Positions 53,582 through 64,000 of a DNA stretch of 64,000 nt are shown piece after piece. A program made the position numbers and the translations under genes. The notes beneath the pieces are model-generated. The model saw only the letters and a list, made by a program, of their open reading frames with translations, did not search any database and was not told where the DNA came from. The stretch is taken from positions 1,266,178 through 1,330,177 of the forward strand of contig NZ_JAPDOB010000001.1 of NCBI RefSeq assembly GCF_026013565.1, given 5' to 3'. Origin of the DNA: Sphingomonas arvum (lineage in GTDB: Bacteria; Pseudomonadota; Alphaproteobacteria; Sphingomonadales; Sphingomonadaceae). The first letter of the stretch is position 1. Every line of letters begins with the position of its first letter.

Positions 53582-55234
53582 ATGATTGACTCCGAATCGC
53601 CTGGCCTGGGCCTCGACCTGCCCGCGCAACCGCTGGAGAAGAGCGCGGCCGCCTCACCCTACCGGGTGCTGGCCCGCAAGTACCGTCCGCAGAGCTTCTC
53701 GGAGCTGATCGGGCAGGAAGCGATGGTCCAGACGCTGGCGAACGCAATAGCGTCCGGCCGGATCGCTCATGCGTTCCTGCTCACCGGGGTGCGTGGCGTC
53801 GGCAAGACCTCGACCGCCCGGCTCGTGGCCAAGGCCCTGAACTGCATCGGCCCCGACGGGCAGGGCGGCCCGACCATCGATCCATGCGGCCAGTGCGAGC
53901 CCTGCCGCGCAATCGCCGAAGGGCGGCATATCGATGTGACGGAGATGGATGCCGCTAGCCACACCGGCGTTGACGACGTGCGGGAGATCATCGACGCCGT
54001 GCGTTACGCTGCGGTCAGCGCGCGCTTCAAGATCTACATCATCGACGAAGTGCACATGCTGTCGAAGAACGCCTTCAACGCCCTGTTGAAGACGTTGGAG
54101 GAGCCGCCCGCGCACGTGAAATTTCTGTTCGCCACGACCGAGGTGAACAAGGTGCCGGTCACCGTGCTGTCCCGCTGCCAACGGTTCGATCTAAAGCGCA
54201 TCCCGGCCGAGCGGCTGCAGGCGCATTTCGCCCGAATCGCGGAGCTGGAGCATGTCGAGGTCGAAGCGGAGGCCCTCGCCGTTGTCGCTCGCGCGGCCGA
54301 GGGCTCGGCCCGTGACGGCCTGTCGATCCTCGACCAGGCGATCGCCCACGGCGAAGGTCAGGTTACCGCCGCCCAGGTCCGGGACATGCTCGGCCTCGCC
54401 GACCGCGGCCGTGTTCGCCAGCTGCTCGCTACCCTATTGTCCGGCGATGCGACGGCGGCACTGGCGCAACTCGACGAGGCACATGCGCTGGGACTCGACC
54501 CCGCAGCGTTGATGCGTGGGCTGATGGAGACGGTTCATGCCGTCACCCGAGTCAAGGCGGGCGCCAGCGCCGACGTCCTGTCCTCGGCCGAGGAGCGGGC
54601 GGCCGCCGAGGAGCTGGCCGGCAAGCTCGGCTGGGCCAGCCTTCATCGTTTGTGGCAGTTGCTGCTCAAGGGATTGGCCGACGTCGGCCAGGCGCCCGAC
54701 CCGCACGAAGCCGCCGGGATGGCCCTGCTGCGCGTGATCCACGCAGCGGAATTGCCAGACCCGGCGACGGTACTGGCGCAGCTGCAAAATGGCGCCACGA
54801 TCGCTGCCGCGGCGCCGGCCGTCTCGCCGGCGCGCTCGACCGCGGCGACCGTCGCCAGTGCCGCGCCTCCGCCGCCTCCCAGCTTCGTCGACCTGGTCGA
54901 GCAGCTGGAACGCTCGGGCCAGGCACTGCTCGGCCTCAAGCTGCGCGACCAGGTCGGCTTGGCCCGCTACGCCCCGCCCGAGCTGGCGCTGAAGCCGCTC
55001 AAGCCGCTCGGCCCCGACTTCCCGCGCGAGTTGGCCGCCGCGCTGAAGTCCCTGACCGGCGCCACCTGGACCATCAACCTGTCAGATGGCGAGGCCGAAC
55101 CGTCGCTGAAGCAGCAGGAGGATATGGCCGAGGAACGCGCACGCGCCGCCGTGCTGGCGGAACCTTCCGTGGCGGCAGCGCTTGCGGCTTTTCCCAACGC
55201 GACCTTAGAGTCCGTCTCCAGACCAGGAGCTTAA
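53582..55234 (+). CDS. dnaX: DNA polymerase III gamma/tau subunit
   Basis: This 550-residue clamp-loader subunit has RVLARKYRPQSFSELIGQE, Walker A GVRGVGKTSTARLVAKALNC, the zinc-module cysteines (DPCGQCEPC), the DEVHML Walker B and SRCQRFDLKRI sensor. A Pro/Ala-rich linker (about 425-450) precedes a C-terminal domain. It loads the beta clamp. The ATG at 53582 is chosen because the upstream sequence to 53540 is not conserved. ybaB follows 3 nt after the stop. Confidence 0.97.
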   Translation: MIDSESPGLGLDLPAQPLEKSAAASPYRVLARKYRPQSFSELIGQEAMVQTLANAIASGRIAHAFLLTGVRGVGKTSTARLVAKALNCIGPDGQGGPTIDPCGQCEPCRAIAEGRHIDVTEMDAASHTGVDDVREIIDAVRYAAVSARFKIYIIDEVHMLSKNAFNALLKTLEEPPAHVKFLFATTEVNKVPVTVLSRCQRFDLKRIPAERLQAHFARIAELEHVEVEAEALAVVARAAEGSARDGLSILDQAIAHGEGQVTAAQVRDMLGLADRGRVRQLLATLLSGDATAALAQLDEAHALGLDPAALMRGLMETVHAVTRVKAGASADVLSSAEERAAAEELAGKLGWASLHRLWQLLLKGLADVGQAPDPHEAAGMALLRVIHAAELPDPATVLAQLQNGATIAAAAPAVSPARSTAATVASAAPPPPPSFVDLVEQLERSGQALLGLKLRDQVGLARYAPPELALKPLKPLGPDFPRELAAALKSLTGATWTINLSDGEAEPSLKQQEDMAEERARAAVLAEPSVAAALAAFPNATLESVSRPGA

Positions 55235-55237
55235 GAC

Positions 55238-55573
55238 ATGCCTGAGATGCCCGACCTCAACGCCATCCTTGAAATGGCTCAGAACGCCCAGGCCGAATTA
55301 CAGCGGGCCCAGGACAATCTCGACAAGGTCGAAGTTGAAGGTGCTGCTGGCGGCGGGCTGGTCAAGATCCGCGCCACTGCCAAGGGCCGTATCCTGAGCG
55401 TCAGCATTGACGACACCCTGCTGTCCCCGTCCGAGAAGACCATGGTTGAGGACCTTGTCGCCGCCGCCATCAACGATGCGCGGGGTAAGGCCGACCAGGC
55501 TGCCGCGGCCGAGATGGAGAAGATGCAGTCCAGCCTCCCGCTTCCGCCGGGGTTCCAGATGCCCGGCATGTAA
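55238..55573 (+). CDS. ybaB: YbaB/EbfC nucleoid-associated protein
   Basis: This 111-residue protein starts MPDLNAILEMAQNAQAELQRAQDNL (landmark) and contains VKIRATAKGRILSVSIDDTLL, AAINDARGKADQAAAAEMEKM and a C-terminal GFQMPGM, which is the YbaB/EbfC family. It binds DNA as a dimer. The dnaX-ybaB arrangement, usually with recR, is a conserved replication/repair cluster; recR is not found here. Confidence 0.96.
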   Translation: MPEMPDLNAILEMAQNAQAELQRAQDNLDKVEVEGAAGGGLVKIRATAKGRILSVSIDDTLLSPSEKTMVEDLVAAAINDARGKADQAAAAEMEKMQSSLPLPPGFQMPGM

Positions 55574-55644
55574 GCCGGCCGACAGGATGTTGCGCACGGC
55601 GCGCGGACCCGGCACTCTCTTCCTGTATTCAGGAGGGAAGAACG

Positions 55645-57249
55645 ATGGCGCTCGGTGCGATGCAGGATTGGCCCCTTAGGGTAACTCGCCTGGTTGATCA
55701 CGCCGAACGCGAGCATGGCGGCCGGGAGGTCGTTTCCGCCTGGGCCGACGGCTCGATGACCCGCACCACCTGGCGCGAGGTAGCGGCGCAGGCGCGGCGA
55801 ATGGCCCGCGCGCTGGAGAAACTCGGCATTCGGAAAGGGGAGCGGGTCGCCACCATGGCGATGAACCACGGCCACCACCTCACCTCTTGGTATGGCGCGA
55901 TTGGCATGGGGGCGATCCTTCACACCATCAATCCGCGCCTGTTCTGCGACCAGCTCGCTTATATCGCCAATCACGCCGAAGATCGGGTCCTGCTCTACGA
56001 CAAGGCGTTTGCGCCGCTGGTCGAGAGCCTAAAAGGCGAATGGCGGTCGATTGAGCATTATATCTGCATGGACGATGGCGAGTTCACTGACTGGGTCGGC
56101 AGCGAGGGTGACGACTACCGGTGGGCCGAAGGCGACGAGCGCGAGCCCATCGGCCTGTGCTATACCAGCGGCACCACCGGCAATCCGAAGGGCGTGTTGT
56201 ACGAACATCGCTCCACCATGCTCCACACAATGATGGAGGTGACACCGGACATTTTCGGCATGTCGGCCCGGTCCACCGTCCTGCCGATCGTCCCCATGTT
56301 CCACGCCAATGCCTGGGGTGTGCCGTGGGCGGCGCCGATGACCGGCTGCAAGCTGGTGTTGTCCGCCGACTACCGGCCGCAGCAATTGTGCGACCTGTTC
56401 CGCAACGAAGGCGTGACCCATTCCGCCGGCGTACCCACCGTTTGGCTGGGCATGATTGAACATATCGAGCGCACCGGCGAAGACGTCGCGCAGCTCAGCC
56501 ACGTCACCATCGGCGGGTCGGCCGCGCCTCGTGCCATGATCCAGTGGTTTCGCGCGCGCGGCGTCCAGGTCGGCCACGCCTGGGGCATGACGGAAACGTC
56601 GCCGATCGGCACCTGCGGCGCTCCGCCGGCCGGCTGGGACGAGATGACAGACGCCGAACAGCTGGACTTCATCGCGCGCCAGGGCCGCATTCCGTTCGGC
56701 GTCGAGCTGCGGATAGTCGATGACGCCGGCACCGAGCTCCCCCGTGATGGGAAGGCCTCGGGCCGCCTACAGGCACGCGGGCCGTGGGTTGTGCAGCGCT
56801 ACTTCAAGGAAGAGCGGGATGCGGCTGATGCGGACGGCTGGTTCGACACCGGCGACGTCGCCGCGCTGCATCCCGACGGCACCATGCAGATCACCGATCG
56901 CTCCAAGGACGTGATCAAGTCCGGCGGCGAGTGGATCAGTTCGATTGAACTGGAGAATTGCGCTGTCGGCTGTCCGGGCGTTGCCGAAGCTGCCGCTATC
57001 GGCATTCCCCACCCGAAGTGGGATGAGCGCCCGCTGCTGCTGGTGGTTCGCGCCGCGGGCAGCGATGTCCAAGAGGCCGCCATCCGTGCCCACCTTTCTC
57101 AGCACATTGCCAAATGGTGGCAGCCGGACGCCATCGAGTTCGTCAACGAACTCCCACACACCGCGACTGGCAAGTTGAGCAAGAAGACCTTGCGCGAGCA
57201 GTTCGCCGGATACCGGCTGCCAGACGCGCACGCGATGGTCGGGCGCTGA
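55645..57249 (+). CDS. Long-chain acyl-CoA ligase (AMP-binding family)
   Basis: This 534-residue enzyme has the AMP-binding signature [19 protein letters not shown], the adenylate motif [26 protein letters not shown], and the C-terminal catalytic Lys region [11 protein letters not shown]. It activates a fatty acid with ATP and CoA. It is similar in size and in [10 protein letters not shown] to medium/long-chain acyl-CoA synthetases of alphaproteobacteria; exact chain length unknown. It supplies substrate to beta-oxidation, which relies on the ETF-quinone oxidoreductase earlier in the window. Confidence 0.94.
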   Translation: MALGAMQDWPLRVTRLVDHAEREHGGREVVSAWADGSMTRTTWREVAAQARRMARALEKLGIRKGERVATMAMNHGHHLTSWYGAIGMGAILHTINPRLFCDQLAYIANHAEDRVLLYDKAFAPLVESLKGEWRSIEHYICMDDGEFTDWVGSEGDDYRWAEGDEREPIGLCYTSGTTGNPKGVLYEHRSTMLHTMMEVTPDIFGMSARSTVLPIVPMFHANAWGVPWAAPMTGCKLVLSADYRPQQLCDLFRNEGVTHSAGVPTVWLGMIEHIERTGEDVAQLSHVTIGGSAAPRAMIQWFRARGVQVGHAWGMTETSPIGTCGAPPAGWDEMTDAEQLDFIARQGRIPFGVELRIVDDAGTELPRDGKASGRLQARGPWVVQRYFKEERDAADADGWFDTGDVAALHPDGTMQITDRSKDVIKSGGEWISSIELENCAVGCPGVAEAAAIGIPHPKWDERPLLLVVRAAGSDVQEAAIRAHLSQHIAKWWQPDAIEFVNELPHTATGKLSKKTLREQFAGYRLPDAHAMVGR

Positions 57250-57321
57250 CCTAGCCAATCGCGCCCGCATCCCCTATCTGCGCGAGCAATCAACCCACCG
57301 CAGCAAGGACCTCGCGACCCC

Positions 57322-59001
57322 ATGGCCGCTCAATATGCTTATGTGATGAAGGACATGGTGAAGTCCTTCCCCGGCGCGCAGAAGCCGGTGCTAAACAACA
57401 TCAACCTGCAATTCTACCATGGTGCCAAGATCGGCATCGTCGGACCCAATGGTGCCGGCAAGTCGACCCTGATGAAGATCATGGCAGGGGTCGACACGGA
57501 CTTCCAAGGCGAAGCCTGGCCGGGCGAGAATGTCACCGTCGGCTATCTGGCACAGGAGCCGCAACTCGACCCCACCAAGAACGTGCTGGAGAACGTCAAG
57601 GACGGTGCCCGCGAGGTGGCCGACATGGTCGATCGCTTCAATGCGATCTCGGCCGAGATGGGTGATCCCAAGGACGACACCGACTTCGATGCGCTGATGG
57701 AGGAGATGGGCGAGCTCCAGGGCAAGATCGACGCGGTCGATGGCTGGACGCTCGACAACCAGCTCGAGATCGCAATGGAGGCGCTGCGCTGCCCGCCGTC
57801 CGAAGCCGCAGTGGATAACTTGAGCGGCGGTGAGAAGCGCCGCGTGGCCTTGACGCGCCTGCTGATCCAGAAGCCGTCGATCCTGCTGCTTGACGAGCCG
57901 ACCAACCACCTCGACGCCGAGAGCGTGCTGTGGCTGGAGAACCACCTCAAGGAATATCCGGGCGCGGTGCTGATGATTACCCACGACCGCTACTTTCTCG
58001 ACAATGTGGTGCAGTGGATCCTCGAGATCGACCGCGGCAAGTACTTCCCCTACGAGGGCAATTACTCGACCTACCTGGAGAAGAAGGCCAAGCGGCTGGA
58101 GCAGGAGGAGCGCGAGGAGTCCGGCCGCCAGAAGGCGATCAAGGACGAGCTGGAGTGGATCAGGCAGGGCGCCAAGGCCCGCCAGACCAAGTCCAAGGCG
58201 CGTATCGCCAAGTTCGACCAGCTGGTCGCCAGCCAGGAGAAGCGCATTCCCGGCAAGGCCGAAATCCTCATCCAGGTGCCCGAACGCCTGGGTGGCAAGG
58301 TCATCGAGGTCAATGGCGTCACCAAGGCCTATGGCGACAAGGTATTGTTCGAGGACCTGACCTTCACCCTTCCGCCCGGCGGCATCGTCGGCGTGATCGG
58401 CCCGAACGGCGCCGGCAAGTCGACCCTGTTCAAGCTGATCACCGGCCAGGAGCAGCCCGACTCGGGCAACGTCGACATCGGCCCGACCGTGCACCTGGGC
58501 TATGTCGACCAGAGCCGCGACCACCTCGATGCGAAGAAGAACGTCTGGGAGGAGATCTCGGACGGGCTCGACTACATGAAGGTCAACGGCCACGACCAGT
58601 CCACCCGCGCCTATGTCGGTGCGTTCAACTTCAAGGGACAGGACCAGCAGAAGAACGTCGGCAAGCTCTCCGGCGGTGAGCGCAACCGCGTCAACATCGC
58701 CAAAATGCTGAAGCGCGGCGGCAACGTGCTGCTCCTCGACGAGCCCACCAACGACCTCGACGTCGAGACGCTGGGCGCGCTCGAGGAAGCCATCGAGAAC
58801 TTCGCAGGCTGCGCCGTGGTCATCAGCCACGACCGCTTCTTCCTCGACCGCCTGGCGACCCACATCCTCGCATTCGAGGGCGACAGCCATGTCGAATGGT
58901 TCGAAGGCAACTTCGAAGCCTACGAGGAAGACAAGAAGCGTCGTCTGGGCCCGGAGGCGGACCGCCCGACGCGGACGAGCTACAAGAAACTCGCCCGCTA
59001 A
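57322..59001 (+). CDS. ettA: Energy-dependent translational throttle protein EttA
   Basis: This 559-residue ABC-F protein has two ATPase domains with Walker A motifs GPNGAGKSTLMKI and GPNGAGKSTLFKLI, signature NLSGGEKRRVAL and KLSGGERNRVNI, Walker B LLLDEPTNHLD and LLLDEPTNDLD, and the long interdomain linker with KGKYFPYEGNYSTYLEKK-like sequence. It binds the ribosomal E site and gates translation by ADP/ATP ratio. Length matches the family. Confidence 0.97.
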   Translation: MAAQYAYVMKDMVKSFPGAQKPVLNNINLQFYHGAKIGIVGPNGAGKSTLMKIMAGVDTDFQGEAWPGENVTVGYLAQEPQLDPTKNVLENVKDGAREVADMVDRFNAISAEMGDPKDDTDFDALMEEMGELQGKIDAVDGWTLDNQLEIAMEALRCPPSEAAVDNLSGGEKRRVALTRLLIQKPSILLLDEPTNHLDAESVLWLENHLKEYPGAVLMITHDRYFLDNVVQWILEIDRGKYFPYEGNYSTYLEKKAKRLEQEEREESGRQKAIKDELEWIRQGAKARQTKSKARIAKFDQLVASQEKRIPGKAEILIQVPERLGGKVIEVNGVTKAYGDKVLFEDLTFTLPPGGIVGVIGPNGAGKSTLFKLITGQEQPDSGNVDIGPTVHLGYVDQSRDHLDAKKNVWEEISDGLDYMKVNGHDQSTRAYVGAFNFKGQDQQKNVGKLSGGERNRVNIAKMLKRGGNVLLLDEPTNDLDVETLGALEEAIENFAGCAVVISHDRFFLDRLATHILAFEGDSHVEWFEGNFEAYEEDKKRRLGPEADRPTRTSYKKLAR

Positions 59002-59010
59002 CCTGGTCTT

Positions 59011-59460
59011 CTACGAGCGCTCGGCTGGCTCGTTCAGCCGAGCGCTTGAGCGACCTGCAAGATGGCGTCGTCCATCAAGGCTCCACGCGCCCGGGCCCGC
59101 GGCTGCAATCAGCAGGAAGATAAAGCAGAACAGGATGGCCGCGTCGCCCCCGTTCGCCGCGGGGTAGAAGCCCTGTGGCGCGTGAAACATGAAATAGGCG
59201 ACGGCCATCTCGCCAGCCACCACGAAGGCGACGGGCCGGCTGAACAGGCCGACTACCAGCAGCAGCCCGCCGAGCGCCTCGAGTACGCCGCCGATCCACA
59301 GCAGCGACCCGACCGGCGGCATTGGCATGCCGGTGGCGGGGAAGCCGAACAGCTTGGCCGTCCCGTGCGCCATGAACAGCAAGCCGGCCATGATCCGCAG
59401 CGTCGCGAGTGCCTGCGGCGCCCAGCGGCCCTGCCCAGCCGCCAATGTCTCACTCGCCAT
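59011..59460 (-). CDS. DoxX family membrane protein
   Basis: This 149-residue protein has four transmembrane segments (about 21-40, 50-73, 77-97 and 107-125) and the DoxX signature RIMAGLLFMAHGTAKLFGFP and FVVAGEMAVAYFMFHAPQGF. DoxX proteins are small membrane proteins linked to redox or quinone functions in some bacteria; most are uncharacterised. The C-terminal 20 residues are polar. It lies between convergent and divergent genes of unrelated function. Confidence 0.88.
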   Translation of the reverse strand: MASETLAAGQGRWAPQALATLRIMAGLLFMAHGTAKLFGFPATGMPMPPVGSLLWIGGVLEALGGLLLVVGLFSRPVAFVVAGEMAVAYFMFHAPQGFYPAANGGDAAILFCFIFLLIAAAGPGAWSLDGRRHLAGRSSARLNEPAERS

Positions 59461-59707
59461 TCAATCTCTCCCGGTTGCCGCTCCCGAACGCCCCATCGGC
59501 ATTTCGGTTCACCTCCGCAACCATTGCTCCGCTTAAGCCTTGCACAATAGGATTGAGCCTGCTCGAACCGGTCGCATGCGCGCTCTTGTGCCCACTACCA
59601 AGGCAAGCCGCGGGATAGCCGGAATTCGGCAAGGAGCAGTGGTAGGTTTCTAGGTGTCGCCTTTGTCGCCTTCCGCACTGCAACATGGCCGTGTTAAGAG
59701 CGCACCC
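59461..59707. other. Gap upstream of alaS
   Basis: This 247-nt stretch between the divergent DoxX and alaS genes holds both promoters by position. I see an imperfect AGGCAAGCCGCGGGATAGCC region but no conserved T-box or riboswitch fold and no credible small ORF. Confidence 0.5.
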
Positions 59708-62359
59708 ATGACTTCGACCAACGACATTCGCCGCAGCTTCCTCGATTATTTCGAGCGCAACGGGCACTCGCGCCAGCCCTCCGCGCCGCTGGTTCCGCAG
59801 AACGATCCGACCTTGATGTTTGTCAACGCGGGCATGGTGCCGTTCAAGAACGTGTTCACCGGCCTCGAGACCCGCCCGTACAGCACCGCCACCAGCTCGC
59901 AAAAGTGCGTCCGCGCCGGCGGCAAGCACAACGACCTCGACAATGTTGGCTACACCGCGCGCCACCACACGTTTTTTGAAATGCTCGGCAACTTCTCGTT
60001 CGGCGACTATTTCAAGGAGCGCGCAATCACCCTCGCCTGGGGGTTGCTGACCAAAGAGTGGGGTCTTTCGCCCGACCGGCTGACGGTGACGGTCTATCAC
60101 ACGGATGACGAAGCATTCGACTTATGGAAGCGGATCGCCGGCCTGCCTGACGAGCGCATCATCCGAATCGCCACCAAGGACAATTTCTGGGCGATGGGCC
60201 CGGACGGCCCGAGCGGGCCTTGCTCGGAGATCTTCTTCGATCACGGCGACCACATCCCCGGCGGCCCTCCCGGCAGCCCGGACGAGGATGGGGATCGCTT
60301 CGTCGAGATCTGGAACCTCGTTTTCATGCAGCACCTGCAGGAAAACGAGCAGATCGTTTCCGATCTGCCGCGCCCTTCGATCGACACCGGCATGGGTCTG
60401 GAGCGCATCGCGGCCGTCATGCAGGGCGTGCACGACAACTATGACACGGACACGTTCAGGGCGCTGATTCATGCCTCGGAAGAACTCACCCGCACTCGCG
60501 CAGAGGGCGAGCAGCAGGCTTCGCACCGGGTGATCGCCGATCATTTGCGGGCTGCTGGCTTCCTTGTGGCGGACGGCGTGCTGCCGGCGAACGAAGGGCG
60601 AGGCTACGTCCTGCGCCGGATCATGCGCCGGGCGATGCGCCATGCGCACCTGCTCGGTGCGGCCGAACCGCTGATGCACCGTCTGGTGCCCGCATTGGTC
60701 GCCGAGATGGGGGCCGCCTATCCAGAGCTGGTCCGCGCGCAGCCGTTGATCGAGGCCACGCTCCGTCAGGAGGAGACCCGCTTTCGCCAGACGCTCAGCA
60801 ATGGCCTGAAGCTGCTGGACGAAGCGACCGCGAGCCTGGCGCAGGGCGGCACGCTGCCGGGCGAGACCGCGTTCAGGCTCTACGACACCTTCGGCTTTCC
60901 CTACGATCTCACCGAAGACGCGCTGCGCTCGCAGGGGTTGTCAGTCGATCGCGGCGGCTTCGACAGCGCGATGGCCGAGCAGAAGGCCCGGGCGCGCGCC
61001 GCCTGGAAAGGCTCCGGTGAGAAAGTCTCCGACGAGCTCTGGTTCGACCTTGCCGAGGAACATGGTGCGACAGAGTTCACCGGATACGCCGGCCACGAGG
61101 GCGAAGGCGTCGTTCTGGCGATCATCAAGGATGGCCAGCGCGTCGAGCAGGTCGGGGAGGGGGAAACCGTCCAGCTGCTGCTCAACCAAACGCCCTTCTA
61201 CGGGGAAAGCGGTGGGCAGGTCGGCGACGCCGGAAAACTGAGCAGCCTCAATGGCCTGCAAGCTGATGTTACAGATACATCAAAGCCGCTCGGCCGCCTG
61301 CATGCGCTGACTGCTACGATTCGTGCAGGCTCCGTGAAAGTCGGAGAGTCGCTCCACCAGAGCGTCGACGAGGAGCGGCGTCGGGCGGTTCGCGCCAACC
61401 ATAGCGCCACGCACCTGCTGCACGCCGCCCTGCGCCACCGCCTCGGTACGCATGTCAGCCAAAAGGGCAGCCTGGTCGCTCCCGACCGCCTGCGGTTCGA
61501 CTTTTCGCACCCGTCCGCGCTTACCGCCGACGACATCGCGGCGATTGAAGCCGAGGTGAACGCGCACATTCGCCACAACCAGCCGGTCGCAACTCGCCTG
61601 ATGACCCCGGACGAGGCGATCGCGGAAGGCGCAATGGCCCTGTTCGGCGAGAAGTATGGCGACGAGGTCCGGGTGCTTTCCATGGGCCTCGACGGCGACT
61701 CCACCTATTCGGTCGAGCTGTGCGGCGGGACCCACGTCAGCGCACTCGGAGACATCGCCCTGTTCAAGATCGTCTCGGAAAGCGCCGTCAGTTCCGGGGT
61801 CCGCCGCATCGAGGCGCTGACCGGCGAGGCCGCGCGCCAGTGGCTGATCGGCCGCGATGCCCGGCTCCGCGACATCGCCGCGAGCCTCAAGGCCGCACCC
61901 GACGAGGCGCCCGCCCGCGTCGCCGCGCTGGTCGAACAGACGCGCAAGCTCGAGCGTGAGCTGGCCGAAGCCCGCAAGCAGCTCGCCATGGGCGGCGGTG
62001 CCGCTCAGTCCAGCGGGCCAGAGGAGGTCGCCGGCGTGCCGTTCATCGGTCGCGTGGTCGAGGGTCTCGACCCCAAGGCACTGCGCCCGGAGATTGACAC
62101 GCTCAAGAAGCAGCTCGGTCGCGGCGTAGCGGCGCTGATCGCGGTGAACGACGGCCGCGCCAGCGTGGCGGCGGGCGTCACCGACGACCTCGCGGGCCAG
62201 CTGTCCGCTGTCGACCTGGTCAAGGCGGCAGTCGCGGCGCTTGGCGGGCAGGGCGGCGGCGGCCGGCCCGACATGGCCCAAGGCGGCGGACCGGACGGCA
62301 CCAAGGCGACCGAGGCGCTCGCCGCCATTCGCGACGCGCTGGCGAAGGTCAGCGCCTAG
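59708..62359 (+). CDS. alaS: Alanyl-tRNA synthetase
   Basis: This 883-residue enzyme starts at the ATG at 59708 and has the class II catalytic core with [13 protein letters not shown], the motif GPCSEIFFD, the editing domain [16 protein letters not shown] (H-x3-H) and [11 protein letters not shown] (C-x3-H) zinc site, and a C-terminal domain with a Gly-rich tail ending ALAKVSA. It charges tRNA-Ala and clears Ser and Gly mischarges. The stop overlaps the convergent antiporter gene by 4 nt. Confidence 0.98.
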   Translation: MTSTNDIRRSFLDYFERNGHSRQPSAPLVPQNDPTLMFVNAGMVPFKNVFTGLETRPYSTATSSQKCVRAGGKHNDLDNVGYTARHHTFFEMLGNFSFGDYFKERAITLAWGLLTKEWGLSPDRLTVTVYHTDDEAFDLWKRIAGLPDERIIRIATKDNFWAMGPDGPSGPCSEIFFDHGDHIPGGPPGSPDEDGDRFVEIWNLVFMQHLQENEQIVSDLPRPSIDTGMGLERIAAVMQGVHDNYDTDTFRALIHASEELTRTRAEGEQQASHRVIADHLRAAGFLVADGVLPANEGRGYVLRRIMRRAMRHAHLLGAAEPLMHRLVPALVAEMGAAYPELVRAQPLIEATLRQEETRFRQTLSNGLKLLDEATASLAQGGTLPGETAFRLYDTFGFPYDLTEDALRSQGLSVDRGGFDSAMAEQKARARAAWKGSGEKVSDELWFDLAEEHGATEFTGYAGHEGEGVVLAIIKDGQRVEQVGEGETVQLLLNQTPFYGESGGQVGDAGKLSSLNGLQADVTDTSKPLGRLHALTATIRAGSVKVGESLHQSVDEERRRAVRANHSATHLLHAALRHRLGTHVSQKGSLVAPDRLRFDFSHPSALTADDIAAIEAEVNAHIRHNQPVATRLMTPDEAIAEGAMALFGEKYGDEVRVLSMGLDGDSTYSVELCGGTHVSALGDIALFKIVSESAVSSGVRRIEALTGEAARQWLIGRDARLRDIAASLKAAPDEAPARVAALVEQTRKLERELAEARKQLAMGGGAAQSSGPEEVAGVPFIGRVVEGLDPKALRPEIDTLKKQLGRGVAALIAVNDGRASVAAGVTDDLAGQLSAVDLVKAAVAALGGQGGGGRPDMAQGGGPDGTKATEALAAIRDALAKVSA

Positions 62360-64000
62360 CGCCGCCGCCCCAACGCCGGCTCGGCGCTGAGCTCGCCTTC
62401 CTCCCGGATCTGAGCGCGAAGTTCGGAGCGCTTCTCGTGGATGGAGGCGATCACCGGGCCCATGGCAACGCCGATGTCGACCAGCACCGCCTCGCTCATC
62501 TGCAGGCTGCCCTCCATGGTCTCCGGCACGGCATCGGTCGCGCCCGCCTTGTACAGCTGCGCCGCATGGGCCGCATCTCGCGCCCGGGCAACAATGGTCA
62601 ATTGCGGGCAGGCCTCGCGAATGGCGCGGGTCAGGCGCACGGTCAGCACGGGGTCGTCCATGGTCAGCACCACCGCCGCCGCATCCTGCAGGCCGAACCG
62701 CTCGACTGGGTGGCCGCGCGCCACGTCGCCGAAGATCACCCGGTAGTCGGCCGTCCGGGCCTCGGCCACGCAGTCGATGTCCCCGTCCACCGCCAGGTAG
62801 CGCCGACCGTGGCTCGCCAGCATGTCCGCAACTAGCCGCCCGACGCGTCCGAAGCCGAAGATCAGCGTCAGCCCGGCCGTGTCCCCCGCACCGCTGCCGA
62901 GCGCTTCGGGATCGATCCGCCGCGACAGCCGCCGCCCAAGCGCCGCCAGCACCGGCGTCAGCGTCAGTCCAAGCGCGGTGACGATCGTCCAGAACTCGGC
63001 CTCGCGGCCGCTGATCACACCGGCCGCCGCCGCCGCGGTGAGCACGATCAGCGTCAGCTCCGACGGGCTGGACAGCAGGAAGCCCGCCTCGACCGCCGCG
63101 CTCGCCCGCCGCCCGCGCCACCGCAGCAGCGCCATGATGATGCCGCTCTTGAGCACCAGCACCGCTGCCAATGCTCCCAGCAGCAACGGCCAGTCGGCCG
63201 CGATCGCCGGCAAATCCAGCCGTAGGCCGACGCTGATCAGGAACACGCCCAAGGCCAGGCCGCGCAGCGGTGCGGTGATGACTTCCACCTCGGAATGATA
63301 GTCCGTTTCCGCAATCATCAATCCGGCGAGCAGCGCCCCCAAGCTGGCGCCCAGACCGACCTGCCCGGTGGCCATGCTGCACAGCATCAGGACGAGGATG
63401 CTGATGCTGAAGAACAGCTCCGGGCTTTTCGTCCGCGCCGCCTGGGCGAACAAGGTTGGCAGCAGGAACTTGCCCACCAACAGCAGCCCGGCAATCACCC
63501 CCAATCCGGCGAGCAGCGTCCCGACTATGGCCTCGGAGCCGGCACCCGCGTCGAGCAGGAACAGGATGGGTACGAGGCTGAGGTCCTGGAACAGCAGGAT
63601 CGCCAGCGCGGCGCGCCCAACCACGCTGGTCGTTCCGGCGATCGGCAGCACCAGCGCCGTGGAACTCATGGCCAGGGCCAGTCCGAGCACCACCGAACTG
63701 GACGGCGTCGCCTGCGCTAGGAGGGCGGCAGCCGTGACCACCAGCGCGGTGCTGAGCATCTGCACGCCGCCCAGACCGAACACCGCGGTCCGCATGGCGT
63801 TCAGCCGACGGAAGCTGATCTCCAGCCCAATGGCGAACAGCAGCAGGAGGATTCCGAACTCGGCGAACGGCTCGATCCCGGCCGGATCGTTGATGCTGAA
63901 TGCCTCCAGCCAATGGTGCCGGTCCGCCAGCCCGCCGAGCACGTGCGGACCGCCGACCACACCGACGATGATGAAGCCGAGCACCGGCGAGATTTTCAGC
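62356..64000 (-). CDS. KefB/monovalent cation:proton antiporter-2, 5' end outside the window
   Basis: The frame is open to the right edge (548 codons visible) and the visible N-terminus [18 protein letters not shown] lies inside the first helix of this family, so the start is beyond 64000. The CPA2 exchanger domain (12-13 helices) runs to about residue 390, followed by an RCK_N domain with [18 protein letters not shown] and [10 protein letters not shown], then a short acidic C-terminus. It exports K+ or Na+ in exchange for protons, gated by NAD(H) or glutathione in relatives. Confidence 0.93.
   Translation of the reverse strand, partial: LKISPVLGFIIVGVVGGPHVLGGLADRHHWLEAFSINDPAGIEPFAEFGILLLLFAIGLEISFRRLNAMRTAVFGLGGVQMLSTALVVTAAALLAQATPSSSVVLGLALAMSSTALVLPIAGTTSVVGRAALAILLFQDLSLVPILFLLDAGAGSEAIVGTLLAGLGVIAGLLLVGKFLLPTLFAQAARTKSPELFFSISILVLMLCSMATGQVGLGASLGALLAGLMIAETDYHSEVEVITAPLRGLALGVFLISVGLRLDLPAIAADWPLLLGALAAVLVLKSGIIMALLRWRGRRASAAVEAGFLLSSPSELTLIVLTAAAAAGVISGREAEFWTIVTALGLTLTPVLAALGRRLSRRIDPEALGSGAGDTAGLTLIFGFGRVGRLVADMLASHGRRYLAVDGDIDCVAEARTADYRVIFGDVARGHPVERFGLQDAAAVVLTMDDPVLTVRLTRAIREACPQLTIVARARDAAHAAQLYKAGATDAVPETMEGSLQMSEAVLVDIGVAMGPVIASIHEKRSELRAQIREEGELSAEPALGRRR

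Noticed and set aside
61280-63913. 877-residue minus-strand open frame
   Set aside because: It overlaps the end of alaS and the antiporter gene in a wrong frame and shows no domain pattern.

Overview
The window looks like one contig from a high-G+C alphaproteobacterium of the sphingomonad type (Sphingomonadaceae or a close relative). The signs are an F1-only atpHAGDC operon with a short epsilon subunit, a TonB-dependent receptor with a very long plug and barrel, type III ornithine decarboxylase beside a deoxyhypusine-synthase-like protein, FeS-type photolyase, and pervasive ATGA/GTGA start-stop overlaps. The lineage is an inference from gene content and style; no 16S rRNA gene is present.

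Positions 1-5998 are different from the rest: A+T-richer, made of nucleases and exported proteins without housekeeping roles, and closed on the right by the 3' half of a tRNA-Val(GAC) gene (5949-5998). I read this as the end of an integrated mobile element whose other end lies left of the window. It carries the first 256 codons of a PD-(D/E)XK-DUF2075 protein (minus strand, missed by simple ORF calling because it runs off the window), a small membrane Excalibur protein, a translationally coupled run of secreted Excalibur protein, staphylococcal-type nuclease and a GIY-YIG/HNH/HIT triple-domain protein, an exported membrane protein with an HNH-like motif, and an exported protein of unknown function. 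This nuclease set is the best candidate for an undescribed system.

6068-20300 holds a dipeptidyl peptidase IV, a FrhB-like/pyruvyltransferase pair, a CHASE-type hybrid histidine kinase, a TonB-dependent receptor followed by a coupled ATP-grasp ligase and flavin monooxygenase, an exported methyltransferase-like protein and a stand-alone CpaF ATPase. 20421-25185 is the ATP synthase F1 operon. 25301-31900 is DNA repair (Ada, photolyase, PriA) with small proteins. 31912-38779 (minus strand) has purC, an orphan PqqD-like protein, tRNA-Pro(TGG), two lipoproteins coupled to an M28 peptidase, a radical SAM protein, a lytic transglycosylase and a UDG-like protein.

38868-45492 is a tight plus-strand chain: ETF-ubiquinone oxidoreductase, TPR protein, ispE, nnr and a 23S rRNA m5U methyltransferase, nearly all with overlapping starts. 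45489-49820 includes a MAPEG protein, the polyamine pair and a threonine/serine dehydratase. 49868-53266 has a 55-residue membrane protein, a hydrolase and two tandem cysteine desulfurases coupled to a 2Fe-2S ferredoxin. The SRP RNA gene then precedes dnaX-ybaB, an acyl-CoA ligase, ettA, a DoxX protein, alaS and a KefB-type antiporter that runs off the right edge.
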